This document shows, one piece after another, positions 24,321 to 35,304 of a stretch of 64,000 bases of DNA; within the stretch, counting starts at the first letter, position 1; every line of letters begins with the position of its first letter. A program made the position numbers and the translations under genes. Source of the DNA: Angiostrongylus vasorum (Eukaryota > Nematoda > Chromadorea > Rhabditida > Metastrongylidae); the NCBI GenBank assembly GCA_018806985.1, contig JADANN010000183.1, positions 62,001 to 126,000 of the forward strand, read 5' to 3'. The notes beneath the pieces are model-generated. The model did not search any database and was not told the DNA's origin. It saw only the letters and a program-made list of their open reading frames with translations.

Positions 24321-25410
24321 TTCGTTTTCGCGCTTCCCATGAACAACAATCCACGAAGTAACCCAGGCATGAATAGTGGGCCAATTTTGGAATTTAGTTG
24401 ATGATTCAATTATCCGCAGAAAGATAATTTTCTTTTTTGTTTCACATCATTTGGGTAACAAACACTTGTCGCAATACCTCTTTCCACCCCTTATTACGAC
24501 AAAAAATGTTTGCGGCCTTTTATGAGGAAGAATGTCCAAGGAACTGTGAAGAGGTAGTGAACGATGAAAAAGTTTGTAGACGACTGTGAATAAGTGAAGT
24601 AGCTACATCTTTGTGGCTGCTCATCAAAAAAGCTGTAAATTATAGTTCATTGCCGAGGTTAATTTTCTTGGTCGCGCTAGGGACTGGTGAAAAATTTTAG
24701 CGCGACGAGAAGCTGGCATTGAGATGCCCGATAAGCCGAGTTTGTGATTACCTACCGTTTATCACTTGCAACATTACTAACACATTACCTGCGACTAACA
24801 TCTATGAGAGTCAAGTGAAGCTAAAATAATGGAAGCTTCCAACTATGAACCAATATATCTTCGCTCACAGTGAATTTCGGTAAATGCAATGAAAACTGGA
24901 AGAATCTGGGAATCTTCGTCCACAAGATAAATGTTCCTTATTGGCCAGAGCGAAGTTGTGAATTTTTGAAATACATGGCATATACTTCTTCCACTTTATT
25001 GCTACTACGCTCATCTTTTGAACACTAAAGCCATTAAACAAGCGGAAATTTGTCCGGCATGGAAGGGTGGCGTTCCTCAATGTATCATTTATGTTTGCTT
25101 ACCAATGTTCATGCTTTGGAAATATTTAAGCGTTGAGCCTCCTTATGGATTTTTTGGAATCTTTATTCTAGTCGTTTTAAAATCGTTTCCAGTGTGGCAG
25201 AGCAAAGCCTGTGCTGTAAATTTAGTCTTCTGAACCTCTGAAATACTCCAGTGGTTATGAAACCATCGTCTCTTAGCGAAAAACCGGCATCTTCGGGAAC
25301 CTGCTAAAACGGTGTTCTTCCTAAAAACTGCCATTGATGAGCTGACACAAGATTGGCATCAGACCTTATTGTTGTTGTTGTTGCTGTTGATTTTTTTTTA
25401 TTCTTTGATT
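24321..25410. other. Spacer of ASP inverted duplication, no recognised gene
   Basis: About 1.1 kb of AT-rich sequence between the arms. Short frames only. A TTG-rich run (GTTGTTGTTGTTGCTGTTG, about 25369-25390) precedes the PLE-end motif; a similar run precedes the one at about 2440. Confidence 0.45.
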
Positions 25411-25437
25411 GACCTTTCGACGACTTCGACTTCTTCA
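25411..25437 (-). ncRNA. Hammerhead-like PLE-end motif
   Basis: Minus strand: CTGAAGA (fits CUGANGA), a degenerate stem, then GAAA, G, GTC. The stem pairing is broken (GTCG against CGTC). Isolated PLE-end relic with no recognisable PLE protein next to it. Confidence 0.35.
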
Positions 25438-25667
25438 GAACCCAGAGGTTACGAGGAAGCGAACAGAGGGTTCGGTGTTATTCTAATTCGGAGACTTCGC
25501 ATAACAGCCTTTTACGTCAGACCTCAAAACCGCACTTTAAACACACTAAAAACAGTTTACTTCCCTTTGGTTCAACAGCTGAACAAAAGAATTTGACTAA
25601 TTGAAAAGTAGTGCGAAATCGATAGTGTTTATAAGGCGCGAAATCACTAGTTGAGCACTGCACACCT

Positions 25668-26879
25668 ATGTTCCTAGCGCCACTGGTGGTTCTCTGTAGC
25701 ACGGTTGGTGAACGGCTTGAATTTTACGCTTTAGAACTCATCACATCGATTTGGTTTTGTAGCTTTTGCGTCATGTCTTTTCTGGTGGGAATTTCAAAGC
25801 CCGTAAGTGTTTCCAATTATCTCTTTTATTGAATTCTATCGAGCGTTCTGTTCAAGCTTTTGGATGTCAAGGATTGACGCTAAGTGACTAAAATAGAGCA
25901 GAAGCTCTCGACATGCTTAATGAAATACGCTCAAATGTTGCTCAAGGAAATTTTCATCCACAAAACCCGCTGCCGTCGTCAAGGAACATAGCTAAATTGG
26001 TAAGATCTTTGCTTTTCTTTTCAACTTGGAAATTAATATCCATATATTTTAAATGTCTTCACCACTTCAGAATAAAAGATAGGTGATAAAGCTTCTGGCG
26101 TTCATCAATCCTTGAGGGATGCGCCATGTGTCCGCGTATATCAACTATCGTTAGAGGTCATTCAGTGCATATCTGGCTTTTACAATAATTCCGGTGGCCC
26201 TACCGATGTTTCATATCATTGTCGCTGAAAAGTGTAGCACTGATTTGCCAAGCACGGAAAGACGAAAAACCATTGAGAATGTGAGTCAAGAAAGTCCGTC
26301 TTTGAGCAGGCACTAATATGGCAATCAGGAAATAAAGTGTTGGCTTGAATAGTTCTGTAAATATAGGTACTTTAAAGGGCTTCAACACCTTATCAATTTT
26401 ATATTATTTATTCCCTGCGTTTCGTTCTTATCACTGCAGGCAATTGGAACATTCACCAATGAACTCGGAGGAAATGGCATTCCTTCGAATATGCTATAAA
26501 CGCCTGATGTTCTTCAACGCACGCAAAGAACGGTGACAAGAGTTGGCAAGATTTGTGCTGTCTCTTCAGCGACTATAATCGCAGGCATCTGCATGCCCTT
26601 GAATAACAAACTTGTTCCAGGTTCTTTGGGGGTAGTAACAGGTATGTAGGTTGCGCAACTCAACTTTATAATGGTTTTTACATCACTTCCTGCACGTACC
26701 GAGGTCCTTAAGTTTTTCTAAGCCTTAGCTCTCCATTTCCTTAACGTTTCGAAGATGTTTCGCCTTGCTTCAGAGTGAACGTCGTCGGAGCTAGCATCCA
26801 CCCCATCGGTGCAGTACGCAGCGCCTGTCCAACAGGTCCAAACAATCGCGATGGAGCTGTTGGTCCCTGTTCCTACTAA
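25668..26879 (+). pseudogene. Inverted, deleted copy of the double-CAP ASP gene
   Basis: Exon counterparts found: 25668-25707 (signal peptide), 25763-25802, 25897-25999, 26440-26550, 26621-26708 and 26774-26879. Exons 4-9, covering most of CAP 1, the hinge and the start of CAP 2, are gone. Further lesions: an in-frame TAA at 26497-26499 where the intact gene has TTA; an extra G in the CTTTGGGGG run near 26630; the donor after the eleventh exon changed from GT to TT (GGTCCTTAAG); and a Cys codon lost in the last exon (AATCGC). No functional product can be expected. Confidence 0.92.
26083..26262 (-). repeat. Truncated SINE-A in ASP pseudogene
   Basis: Tail-first reading AAAGCTTCTGGCGTTCATCAATCC, TGAGGGATGCGCC, GATGTTTCATATC. 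It ends at the deletion junction near 26262. Confidence 0.7.
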
Positions 26880-27115
26880 AAAAAAGATAAGAGTAGTTTG
26901 AGAGCTGGTCATAAAGGAATAGCACACAATACGAGTGCCTCCGTTTCCTGGGACGCAGGAAATGAGCTACTTTTTGTTCTGTTACTCCAAGTGCCTACTT
27001 TTCTGTTATAATAAAAATTTGATCTCGTCGGTTTTACAGACACCTTGCTGACCAGCACCGTAGAAAACACTAGTAAAAGCAAATAACTATTGAGACGAAT
27101 GAGGGATTGTTAATA

Positions 27116-27438
27116 TAAAGAATAAAGATGTCAAAACTGAAACTGCCGAAGTCTCCTAACCCTTTTTCACAACCGTGCTGCAATGAATTCAGTACGTGGA
27201 TTACTGCATGTTTCGCAACGTAGGATTTGATTTTAATCTGCTTCTTTTTTTTCTGGCCTATTTTAGCCACACAGAGCATTTTGTCGGATCTTTTTGTAGC
27301 TGGCCGATGTCTTGTCGAAACAGATTTTTTATTTTTTTATTCGAGCTGGTCTATGGATAGGTGTCTTCATTGAGCTGTGTTAGCGAAAGGTATACTACGC
27401 TATTCTTTATATTCTTGTTTAGCAAACACGAGGTGTTA
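27116..27438. other. Interval without recognised gene
   Basis: AT-rich link between the ASP pseudogene arm and the next PLE; nothing supported. Confidence 0.45.
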
Positions 27439-27465
27439 TTTTACTCCTTTATTTACGCAAAAGCT

Positions 27466-27494
27466 GAAGTTTCGGCGGATTTCGCCTTCCTCAG
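27466..27494 (-). ncRNA. Hammerhead-like PLE-end motif, best core match
   Basis: Minus strand: CTGAGGA (27494-27488, exact CUGANGA), A, GGCG / CGCC stem around an AAATC loop, GAAA (27473-27470), C, TTC (27468-27466; GTC in sister copies), then AGCTT. AGGCT just upstream can pair with AGCTT downstream (five pairs with one G.U) as helix I. Hammerhead ribozymes are known in Penelope-like elements. The single changed cleavage triplet would weaken this copy. Confidence 0.5.
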
Positions 27495-27789
27495 AGCCTG
27501 GAAAGGTCAATTTGACTGCAATCTACTCAGCCAAACACCTCCATAACAAAACAGAGAAAATGCTAAAGCGAAATTTCAATCACATTGAACACAGAATAGC
27601 TTCTTTTCACACTAAACGCTTTCTATGACTCTTCCACTGAATATGTCACTTGGAGACCAACGGCAAAGAGTTCACATAGAACCGTAGTATGCCTCTCGCA
27701 CCAGAATAACAGTTTAAATACTACCCGGTATCACGGGTGATTATGAGGCATTCCTTCCTGCGGTCCACTTTCGGATTCTTGGAATTAAT

Positions 27790-28203
27790 CTAAAATGCTT
27801 CGAGAGTTTTGCGAGCTTGTGTTTTGGAATCCTGTGCGAGGACTGGAACTCTTACTTCAAAATCTTCCCCGTTACATCTCCGCGTCCTCTGCGTGCCTAG
27901 TGGAGTATTTGGTTTAAGTTTACCGACTAGGTGTTCTTTCACACTGATGCATTGTGGTCTACCCTCTTCGCCAATGTATTCGTACCAGAACGCTTTACAA
28001 GAGATCAGATAAACTATGCCCGAATTCACGCAATCACCGTCTCTACCATTAGAGCAAATTATGCACTTTTGCGTAGCACGTGTACCGTCACACAGGTGGT
28101 TACAAACCAGCTGGCGTCTTACAGTACTCGGTGGTATTCCAATTACGCTTAGGAATTCTCTAGACCACTCCTTCTTAAGAAGTGTTTTACACCCGCACTT
28201 CAT
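27790..28203 (-). pseudogene. PLE GIY-YIG endonuclease, open but orphaned
   Basis: Open for 137 codons. It carries a Cys pair region (CIICSNGRDGDCVNSG), GIVYLISC, EYIGEEGRP and the KEHLVGKLKPNTPLG helix, and stops at TLEAF. GIY and YIG glycines are retained. It has no intact RT upstream, so it is annotated as part of a dead element. Confidence 0.85.
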
Positions 28204-28671
28204 TTGAAATGAAGGTCAAGACAAATGGAATATCATTATCGTTAGAGCTGCCGTTTGGGAGTTTGGAGCTTCCTCCACGCCTATCCTAAGCAACGGTTTC
28301 GTAGCGATTTGAAATGGCTGTTTGCCGCGAAAACTTCAGGGACTGTTAGCTCTGTTCTCATCCTGTGCACACGCTGGTTGCTGTTCGAAGCATGTTTCTT
28401 ACAATCGCCTTTCTGTGTGTGAAGGTTGAGAGAAAAGATAATGGGCGTGAATATTTTTACTACTTGGCTTTCGGTACCACTTCGTAGCGTAGCCGTTTTC
28501 TGATAGGTTGATTTGCACGTTCAGAAATGGAAGCTAGTTTTCTCCGATTTCTCTCGAGTGAACATAATATACTCTGACTGTTCATTCAGTAACTCAAAAC
28601 ATTTGTCCATTTCGTCTTGTGTTAAGCAGATAGCGAAACAGTAATCTATATATCTACAGTAGAGTGACGGA

Positions 28672-29045
28672 TCAGCTCAGTTCAGTTTGGATGGGACAAG
28701 GGCATATACCAGATTAAATGAGCTTGGATCATAGATCAAACCACATACCATATCAGCTCGCGGACTAAATCAGAATTGATTAGATGATACGTTAGATTGG
28801 ACCAAATCACCTAAGATTATGTCGCTTTAGATAGGACCGTAGATCATGTCGAATCAGATCAGATCTGTCCAGAAGGGACCAAGCCATAGGCCAGATCAAA
28901 TTGGCTTACATCATAGACCAGAATACGGATCTCACCAAACCCCAGATCGGAACAAAATTGATAACAAAGCAGATCAGATTAGACCAAGTCACTTAAGATT
29001 ATGTTGAATTAGATAGGACCATAGATCATGTCGAATCAGATCAGA
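28672..29045. repeat. GATC/AGATC-rich tandem repeat
   Basis: Two diverged units of about 180 bases (for example ACCAAATCACCTAAGATTATG near 28802 and ACCAAGTCACTTAAGATTATG near 28985). Each is built from many short GATCAGATC-like words, and ATAGATCATGTCGAATCAGA is repeated. Coding potential is nil. It sits exactly between a truncated PLE and an inverted-repeat arm. Confidence 0.85.
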
Positions 29046-29383
29046 TAGACTCGATAGTTACTCAACATTTTGACATTCATAACGAAGACCAATACTTCCA
29101 AGCAGTAGCCAATGCTACACGCAAAAAAAAAGAGCTGTGGGACCCTTATTAACGATGGATTAGCGAAAAGGAAAACCAAAAATCTTCATGCATTTTAAAC
29201 TATATGAATAATACAGGGCTGCGTGTGGCGCAGTGGTTGGGAACGCCATGCAACACACACGTGGAATCGATCCCCGCTCCCATGGCCCACCAAGCCATCC
29301 ATCCCTCCGGGGTCGGCAAATTGGTACTAAACTTGTCTGGGAGGATAGGAGCACTGGCTCGATACATCCGGTAGAGCCACCGC
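29046..29383. repeat. Left arm of third inverted repeat (contains SINE-A)
   Basis: AGACTCGATAGTTACTCAAC through the SINE-A to CGATACATCCGGTAG is found reverse-complemented at 31617-31955. Only a few substitutions and indels are seen. The spacer is about 2.2 kb. Confidence 0.9.
29217..29383 (+). repeat. SINE-A, 3'-truncated
   Basis: Head GGCTGCGTGTGGCGCAGTGG, box-B-like GGAATCGATCCCC, body to GCTCGATACATCCGG. It stops there and PLE sequence begins. Confidence 0.85.
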
Positions 29384-29387
29384 AGGC

Positions 29388-30190
29388 TGGGCTACGTTCC
29401 TCTTGGCCTTTATTTCAAACGAAATAAGTGCAGCTATAGAACGTTGCTTAATAAGGGCCGGTCTAGAGAGTTCCGTAAGAGTGATAGAAATACCATCGAA
29501 CACTCTAAGACGCCAGCTAGTTCGCAACCGCCTATCTGACCGTCTGTGTACAACGAAAGAGTGCATAATTTGCCTTTATGGTAGAGACGATGACTGCATG
29601 AGTTCGGGTATTGTCTATCTGATCTCTTGTAAAGCGTGCGGGGACGAATACGTTGGCGAAACGGGTAGACCGCTCAGCGTCCCCATAAAAGAACACCTAG
29701 TCGGTAAATCTAAATTAAAACACTCCACTGGGCGCGCATAGGATGAGGAAACACAACGGAGATTTTGAAGCAAAAGTCACTACCCTCATGCAGGAATCGA
29801 AAACATCAGCGCGTAAAACTCTTGTAGTGTTTTGGAGCAATTCCAAAATTTCAAAAGTGAACCGCAAGGGAGGATTGTCTTGTCATCACGCGTGACCTAG
29901 CGCCATACCTCAGGCTGATCCAGTGACCTGACACAGGCACACTCCTCGCCCGGTGTATTACTCTGTGCGGCTGCTATGCACTAACTAACTGAAATACTTA
30001 CAACAAATAAACAGCAGGTGTTTAAATGAAGTTGTTTCTTATTCGAATACAAATTGGATTGCTAAGTTGTATCTGCTGGGGTTATGAAAGTGTTTGGCTG
30101 AGTAGGTCACATCTCAATTTGACCCTTCCAGGCTTTGAAGAAGGCGAAACCGCCGAGACGTCAGCTATTGTACCCTAGTAAATTCTATAA
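29388..30190 (+). mobile_element. 5'-truncated Penelope-like element, GIY-YIG end
   Basis: Plus-strand copy. The open stretch 29403-29741 has FISNEISAAIERCLIRAGLE, a Cys-rich block (CIICLYGRDDDC), GIVYLISC, EYVGETGRPL and KEHLVGK. The frame is then lost in the PNTPLG helix, although EDFEV- and TLEAF-like words follow to about 29880. The 3' part ends with the hammerhead-like motif at 30135-30162. It is divergent from the PLE at 27439-28671. Confidence 0.85.
30135..30162 (+). ncRNA. Hammerhead-like PLE-end motif
   Basis: TTGAAGA (one change from CUGANGA), A, GGCG / CGCC stem with AAAC loop, GAGA in place of GAAA, C, GTC, then AGCTA. GGCT upstream pairs with AGCT downstream. A damaged version of the 27466-27494 motif. 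Confidence 0.4.
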
Positions 30191-30309
30191 TAACAAACTC
30201 GCGTCTGCTTTTTGAAGAAAAACATCGAAAATAGGGTTGATTTTCCCACATTAGGAAACATACGCAAGACATTTTTGAAAAACGGTAAAGTTTATAAGCA
30301 AGCTTAGGC

Positions 30310-30545
30310 TACATGCTGGAGGCGAACCCACCGTTACCCTTTCCGGAGCTCACATGTTAACCATTGCACTATTGCCCGTATTGATTTGAGTTTCTCTCAG
30401 CTGGTAATCCATCCAACGATACCATCAGCAATCACCCCCTCAGTGGGAATGATCTGGTGAACAAAAATCGGCATTGAAGCCAGTGATGCTGAGACTGTAG
30501 TCGAAATCACAATGTTTAACTATTTATCTACTGCCCACTATTTCT
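30310..30545 (-). repeat. Diverged SINE-B
   Basis: GAACCCACCGTTACCCTTTCCGG, TTTCTCTCAGCTGG, CATCAGCAATCACC, GGGAATGATCTGG and AAAATCGGCATTGAA follow the SINE-B minus-strand order. Confidence 0.75.
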
Positions 30546-30714
30546 TTTTCTTTCTGAACCTAGCCTGGCGTCCAAGTTTTGCAAAGATCTCAGAATAATT
30601 GTAGTCGTCATAATGTTCATTCAAAATAGCCTTAACATATCTTTGCCGACGAAACTGCAACGTAAGCTTCTTCGGTACTCTCTAACAATCCTGTACACCT
30701 CATGTCTTCCTTAA

Positions 30715-31012
30715 GGGCGCGTGTGGCGCAATGGTTCGAGGCGTCACTGCGACACACACGTGGAGTTGATCCGTGCACCCCAAACCCACCAAACCCCTCT
30801 ATCCTCCCGGGGTCGACAAATTGGTACCAGACTTGTCTGGGAGGATAGCAGCACTGGCTCGATACATCCGTAGGCCACCGTGAGTTTTTGTAAAGGTATT
30901 GTAAATTGTAAAGGCCAGAAATGCATTCAATCACCTCCAACGATATTTAATGAAGTCGAATGCATGGGGCATCCCTAAGGCATTTGATCAACGCCGAGCC
31001 GTTCATCCTTTA
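30715..31012 (+). repeat. SINE-A
   Basis: Head GGGCGCGTGTGGCGCAATGG (clear box A), GGAGTTGATCCG, CCTCCCGGGGTCGACAAATTGG, GCTCGATACATCC, GCATTCAATCACCTCC and a GATCAACGCCGAG tail. Apparent open frames at 30632-30940 are SINE read-through. Confidence 0.88.
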
Positions 31013-31510
31013 TCCATGTCTTCCTTTATTTCGAGTGAATAAAGTCCATTAGAAACAAATGTCACATTGTTGACGTCTTGCTCTGCCACTCTCTCAACCA
31101 GATTTCTACCCTTCTTCTAGATTTGCTTAGGAGCTTTATCTTTGTCCAACCAAATGCGCAACACACATCATAATGGAGGCACGCATTTATCGAGCATTTT
31201 AACCTCTCCAATTCACTGCAGATACTGAACAACGACAGAATGGTCAACAACATCTCGTGTAGTTGCGAGAGATCAGTTTTCATAATCGTTCTAAATCAAT
31301 CATTGTCAGGTTCCGTTGACCGTCCGTGCCTAAGTTTCTCATTTTTAGTGCTCTCTCCCCTTATGCAGAAATCTCCAGCGCAACCATTACATCGTGCTTT
31401 CGTTAGTAGTTCTTTGGTCAAGCTCATCTTTACTTACTTTGAATCAGAAAATGAAAAACTCCACCAAGTTTCGTTTCGTTCAGTATTATTTATAAAAAGG
31501 ATAAGAGGAT
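31013..31510. other. Interval without recognised gene
   Basis: An open frame of 90 codons at 31240-31512 (plus) shows no domain and ends at the next SINE; not taken as a gene. Confidence 0.45.
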
Positions 31511-31787
31511 AAACGCTCTCGGCGTTGATCAATCCCCTGAGAGATGCGCCATGCATACGACTTCATTAAGCATCGTTTGGAGGTAATTGAATACATATCT
31601 GGCCTTTACAATGACCTGCGGTGGCCTACCGGATGTATCGAGCCAGTGCTCCTATCCTCCCAGACAAGTTTAGTACCAATTTGCCGACCCCGGAGGGAAG
31701 GATGGCTTGGTGGGCCATGGGAGCGGGGGATCGATTCCACGTGTGTGTTGCATGGCGTTCCCGACCACTGCGCCACACGCAGCCCTA
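31511..31787 (-). repeat. SINE-A in right arm of third inverted repeat
   Basis: AAACGCTCTCGGCGTTGATC to the head CACTGCGCCACACGCAGCCC. Unlike its partner at 29217-29383 it is full length. The shared inverted repeat therefore covers only the SINE head half plus flank, and the PLE junction at 29385 cut the other copy. Confidence 0.88.
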
Positions 31788-31955
31788 TATTATTTATATA
31801 GTCTAAAAATGCATGAAAATTTTTGGCTTTCCTTTTTCTCTAATCCATCGTTAATAAGGGTCCCACAGCTCTTTTTTTGCGTGTGGCATTGGCTACTGCT
31901 TGGAAGTATTGGTCTTCATTATGAATGTCAAAATGTTGAGTAACTATCGAGTCTA
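31617..31955. repeat. Right arm of third inverted repeat
   Basis: Reverse complement of 29046-29383, including non-SINE flank GCGTGTGGCATTGGCTACTGC and ATGTTGAGTAACTATCGAGTCT at 31935-31955. Confidence 0.9.
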
Positions 31956-32749
31956 TTCTTCGTGGAATCTTGAGGTAGCCGTGCTAGAGGCGTTTCTACA
32001 TGGATTAAAGGAACCGCGCTGGTTTCAAAAAAGTCTTCTACCAATTTCTCGACGCTGGAGGGAAGAAGAGGGTTAGTGGACGCACGCAGTGTCGAACCAG
32101 AGGGTCTGAGCAAGTTGCGCCTTTCGTATAATTAACTATTTCGTTACCACTGCGCTGTTTGCTCTTATACAAAGTATTTAATGCTGTTATCCACCTGTGT
32201 CAGCGAGTGGAAACTTTGTTTCTCCATACTGTTGAAATTTTAGCGTTTTTCCTCGGCTGTTTTTCATTGTTTGCCTAAGAACGGTGTCGGCTATTGACAA
32301 GAAATCTTCAAAGTACTTTAGATGGAGGACAATTTTCTACCTAATTGTTTTGGTATTTCAAGTGTCAAAAACAGGTTGGGGAGATGATGTAAAACAAAAG
32401 AAACGAAAAGTCACACTTTTTCTAAGAGACCTTCTACTTTTTAGTCTTTTAGCTTAAACCTTGACGCAATAGATAAAGCTAACTTTACTTTCCATGGCAC
32501 AACTTTTTTTCGTTAGAAGTTTCCGATAAGAAACTTAAACTCGCTTTCTCGGCGACCATACCCTTTGATGGAATTCCACTTTTCAACTAATTTCTTACAA
32601 AGAAAAGCGTTGAGACGCTAAACCAATGGACGAAACACAAATTGCATTTTAATCGTCATCCAAACAAAGATTTTAAAAACGAGCTTCGGATAGCCTGCCT
32701 GTGCAGGTCCTCTCCAGCAATGACCCAGTAGAATCGTGGATCAGGGATC
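31956..32749. other. Interval without recognised gene
   Basis: AT-rich; no frame with recognisable domains on either strand. Confidence 0.45.
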
Positions 32750-33036
32750 GTGCATAGTGCAGCGGTTATAGGTGTTACAGGCAATGCAAACGTCGTCATT
32801 GATTTGATGTCGCATCCCTGGCTCACCGAACCCTCTTCCACTTCAAGGTTAGCAAAATGGCACCAGGTCATTATGAGTGTATAGCAGCGCTCACTGGATA
32901 CATCAGTGGGTCACGCAAGCCATTGTATGGTCCAAAAACGCATTCATTCACCTCTAATGATGCTTGATGAAGTCGAGTGCATGATGCATTCCTCAGGGAT
33001 TCACCAACGCTGAGAGCTTTGTCTTTAATCCTTCAG
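32750..33036 (+). repeat. SINE-A, diverged head
   Basis: GTGCATAGTGCAGCGGTTATAGG, GATTTGATGTCGCATCCC, AAGGTTAGCAAAATGGCACC, CACTGGATACATCAGTGGG, GCATTCATTCACCTC, GATGAAGTCGAGTGCATGATGC. Confidence 0.85.
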
Positions 33037-35300
33037 AGCCATTTCCTACACCTCGTCCAGCTCCCCCCTCTCCAGATGGATAACAAACTCCAGTCTCACC
33101 ATTCCAAGTGGCTTTGGAGGTACATCAAGGTATCACGCACCTCCTGGTCCATCACCTTCTTCCGCTAGATATCCTCTTCAACTTACACAACCCTGAGCAA
33201 TTTTTTTTCTGCATAGCTTATTCTACTTTTTCCTAATAGGACTTCTAATAAGGATTTAGCAGCCCTAAAGTCAATTCTTTCGTAACGGGTCATGGTGCCC
33301 GTAGTAGCATTCCGCTTGCATGCACACACCCTGTCGATTTCTTCGAACTATTTATGGTTGATGTATACGAAAAAAGGGCGAATATTTACGCGCAACGGAG
33401 GAATTCTTTGCGAGAGGCTACAGTGACATCTTAGAAAAAACTAGTAAGCCGAGAATATGTTCCGTTTCTTCATTGTTTTGGAATATCTAGTTTTATCCGT
33501 AGTTTAGATATAAAGACTTGGAAATGAGTTAGGTTGACTCTTACATGAGCTTGACAAAATACGGTGATTCCAGATTTGCTACAGCATATGCCAGGCAGGT
33601 TCGTACTGGGTGTAATAATGCAGGAAATATTTTTTTAGATCGTTTTGATATTGTTCAGTGTAGTAATGCGAGGGAGGGGTAGTTTAAAAATGCAGGACGC
33701 AAAGTTGTTATGGAACAAACTTAGAACTGTACGTTGGCATCGTAATATATGGGAGTAGGTAAGGCGTCGTTAGTAATGACTATAGATTCTGTTTCAAAAA
33801 TAATTTCTGTATACTACTGCGAGAAAGTGTTCTACGTTCTGTACAAGAAGGACTTATTATATGTAAACATTAGTTTTATGGAAGAAAGGTCATTTCTTTG
33901 CAGACTAGAAAAAATAATCCTGTTAATTGCCAAAGCTGCAAGAAGCACGGCCAACTAAACATCTTGAGTAAAAGATTTACACCATAAGTAAGATTCTATG
34001 AAAATACGAGCCAAGCACATGCATTCTTTCTAAAGAACATTTAAGCCTAAGCAACATAAGGAACATGCATTTCTGCATTCTACTCCATACATATCAGTGC
34101 GCACTCTATCTACGCTTACCCTCGATACACACTGCAAATAGCTCCAAATAAATTTTATCTGGAGGTCGTACATTGTAAAATAAACGCTTTTCAGTTAAAC
34201 GTCATACAACATCGGCAGTATGAAAGTCCAATAAGGGTTGGGAATGTTCTTTCCGAAAGGATGTAGTTTGCCCACAGATAAATGCGCACTATGAGGATGC
34301 AAAGGCGTTCTGAGCATAGTACAAATACGTTTAGAGAAATCTCCTCCGTGATGCGCCACCTTTTCGCAATGATAAAGTACCCCTAACTGCAAAGCATTAC
34401 TATTTAAGTTGCAACAGATCCGCCGCGGAATTCAACAAGTCGGACTAACACGTCCGAAAGTATAGCGTAGTATAATTTTCAATAGCACAGCGTAACGAGA
34501 ACACCTATCCAAGGAAGCATTCCAGTATAAAGTCTGTCTTCAGCAACCTATCTTGACTACAAGACTGGCAAAACAGCTTTGCATGGCAAAATAAGCCAGA
34601 AAAAGTCGTGCGCATTAAAATCACGTTGTACGGAAACTTACAACAGCCTTGAAATGAACGCGTATTGTCGTGAAAGGGTTAACCCGACAATATAAAAAAG
34701 GATGAACTCAATTAATAGTTCTTCCTATATTGGAGTATTTACAGAGCGATATGACCTAACCTACAACAAACTAGTGACATCAGAATCATTACCAAAGGAC
34801 GATAGAAAAGACATAGTTCAGGACACAAGAGCAATTGGTCAGAATGATTATCACAAATATATTTGTAATAAATTGTATACTAGTGTATCTCATGGATGTC
34901 CATTCATATGATCCCTTCTCGATGCATGTGCTGCTTGCTTTATCAGCCGTCGCAAACATGATTCTTGTTTCTAAAACAAATCCAAACATTTTCCTGGACT
35001 TCAAAAGTTCTTTATGCCCTTGAATAGATCTAGTAGTTGAAAGTTAACAATTTTCTCATGAACTATGAAGACGGGACTACTACAAAAGATATATAAGCTA
35101 ATTCCAATACCAAAAGAATTTCTTTGTTTCTTCCCTAAAAAATTTTTTGTTCCGCAATAAGTTCCGAACATTCGAAATCAATTGCGCATTTGGTAATGTT
35201 TGGAAATACAGCCTAAGCCTAAATTACATGGTCATGCCTAACATATTCCTTACGATACGTCATTTCCGATGGTACAGAACTAGGCCTAATTAATCGCTGC
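33037..35300. other. 2.2-kb interval without recognised gene
   Basis: No open frame above about 70 codons has recognisable content, and no repeat family from elsewhere in the window is visible. A real gene with very short exons cannot be excluded. Confidence 0.4.
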
Positions 35301-35304
35301 ATGC

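Larger units (their letters stand above)
25455..27115. repeat. Right arm of ASP-region inverted duplication (deleted)
   Basis: Inverted partner of 20935-24320. At about 26262 the sequence jumps from inside the SINE-A (TGCCAAGCACGGAAAGACG) to the end of exon 9 (ATTGAGAATGTGAGTCAAGAAAG), removing the counterparts of 21805-23510. Confidence 0.9.
27439..28671 (-). mobile_element. 5'-truncated Penelope-like element
   Basis: Minus-strand PLE copy close in sequence to 7838-10330. It starts abruptly at 28671 inside the RT catalytic motif (CRYIDYCFA; second Asp changed to Tyr) and continues EQSEYIMFTREKS. It then runs through a damaged linker into an open 137-codon stretch (28203-27790) with GIVYLISC, EYIGEEGRPQC, KEHLVGKLKPNTPLG and EDFEVRVPVLAQDS, and ends with the hammerhead-like motif at 27466-27494. 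Stops and frameshifts are frequent in the linker. The GATC-rich repeat abuts its truncated 5' end. Confidence 0.88.

Noticed and set aside
28672..29045. CRISPR-like array
   Set aside because: The repeats are diverged tandem units without regular spacers, in a eukaryotic context.
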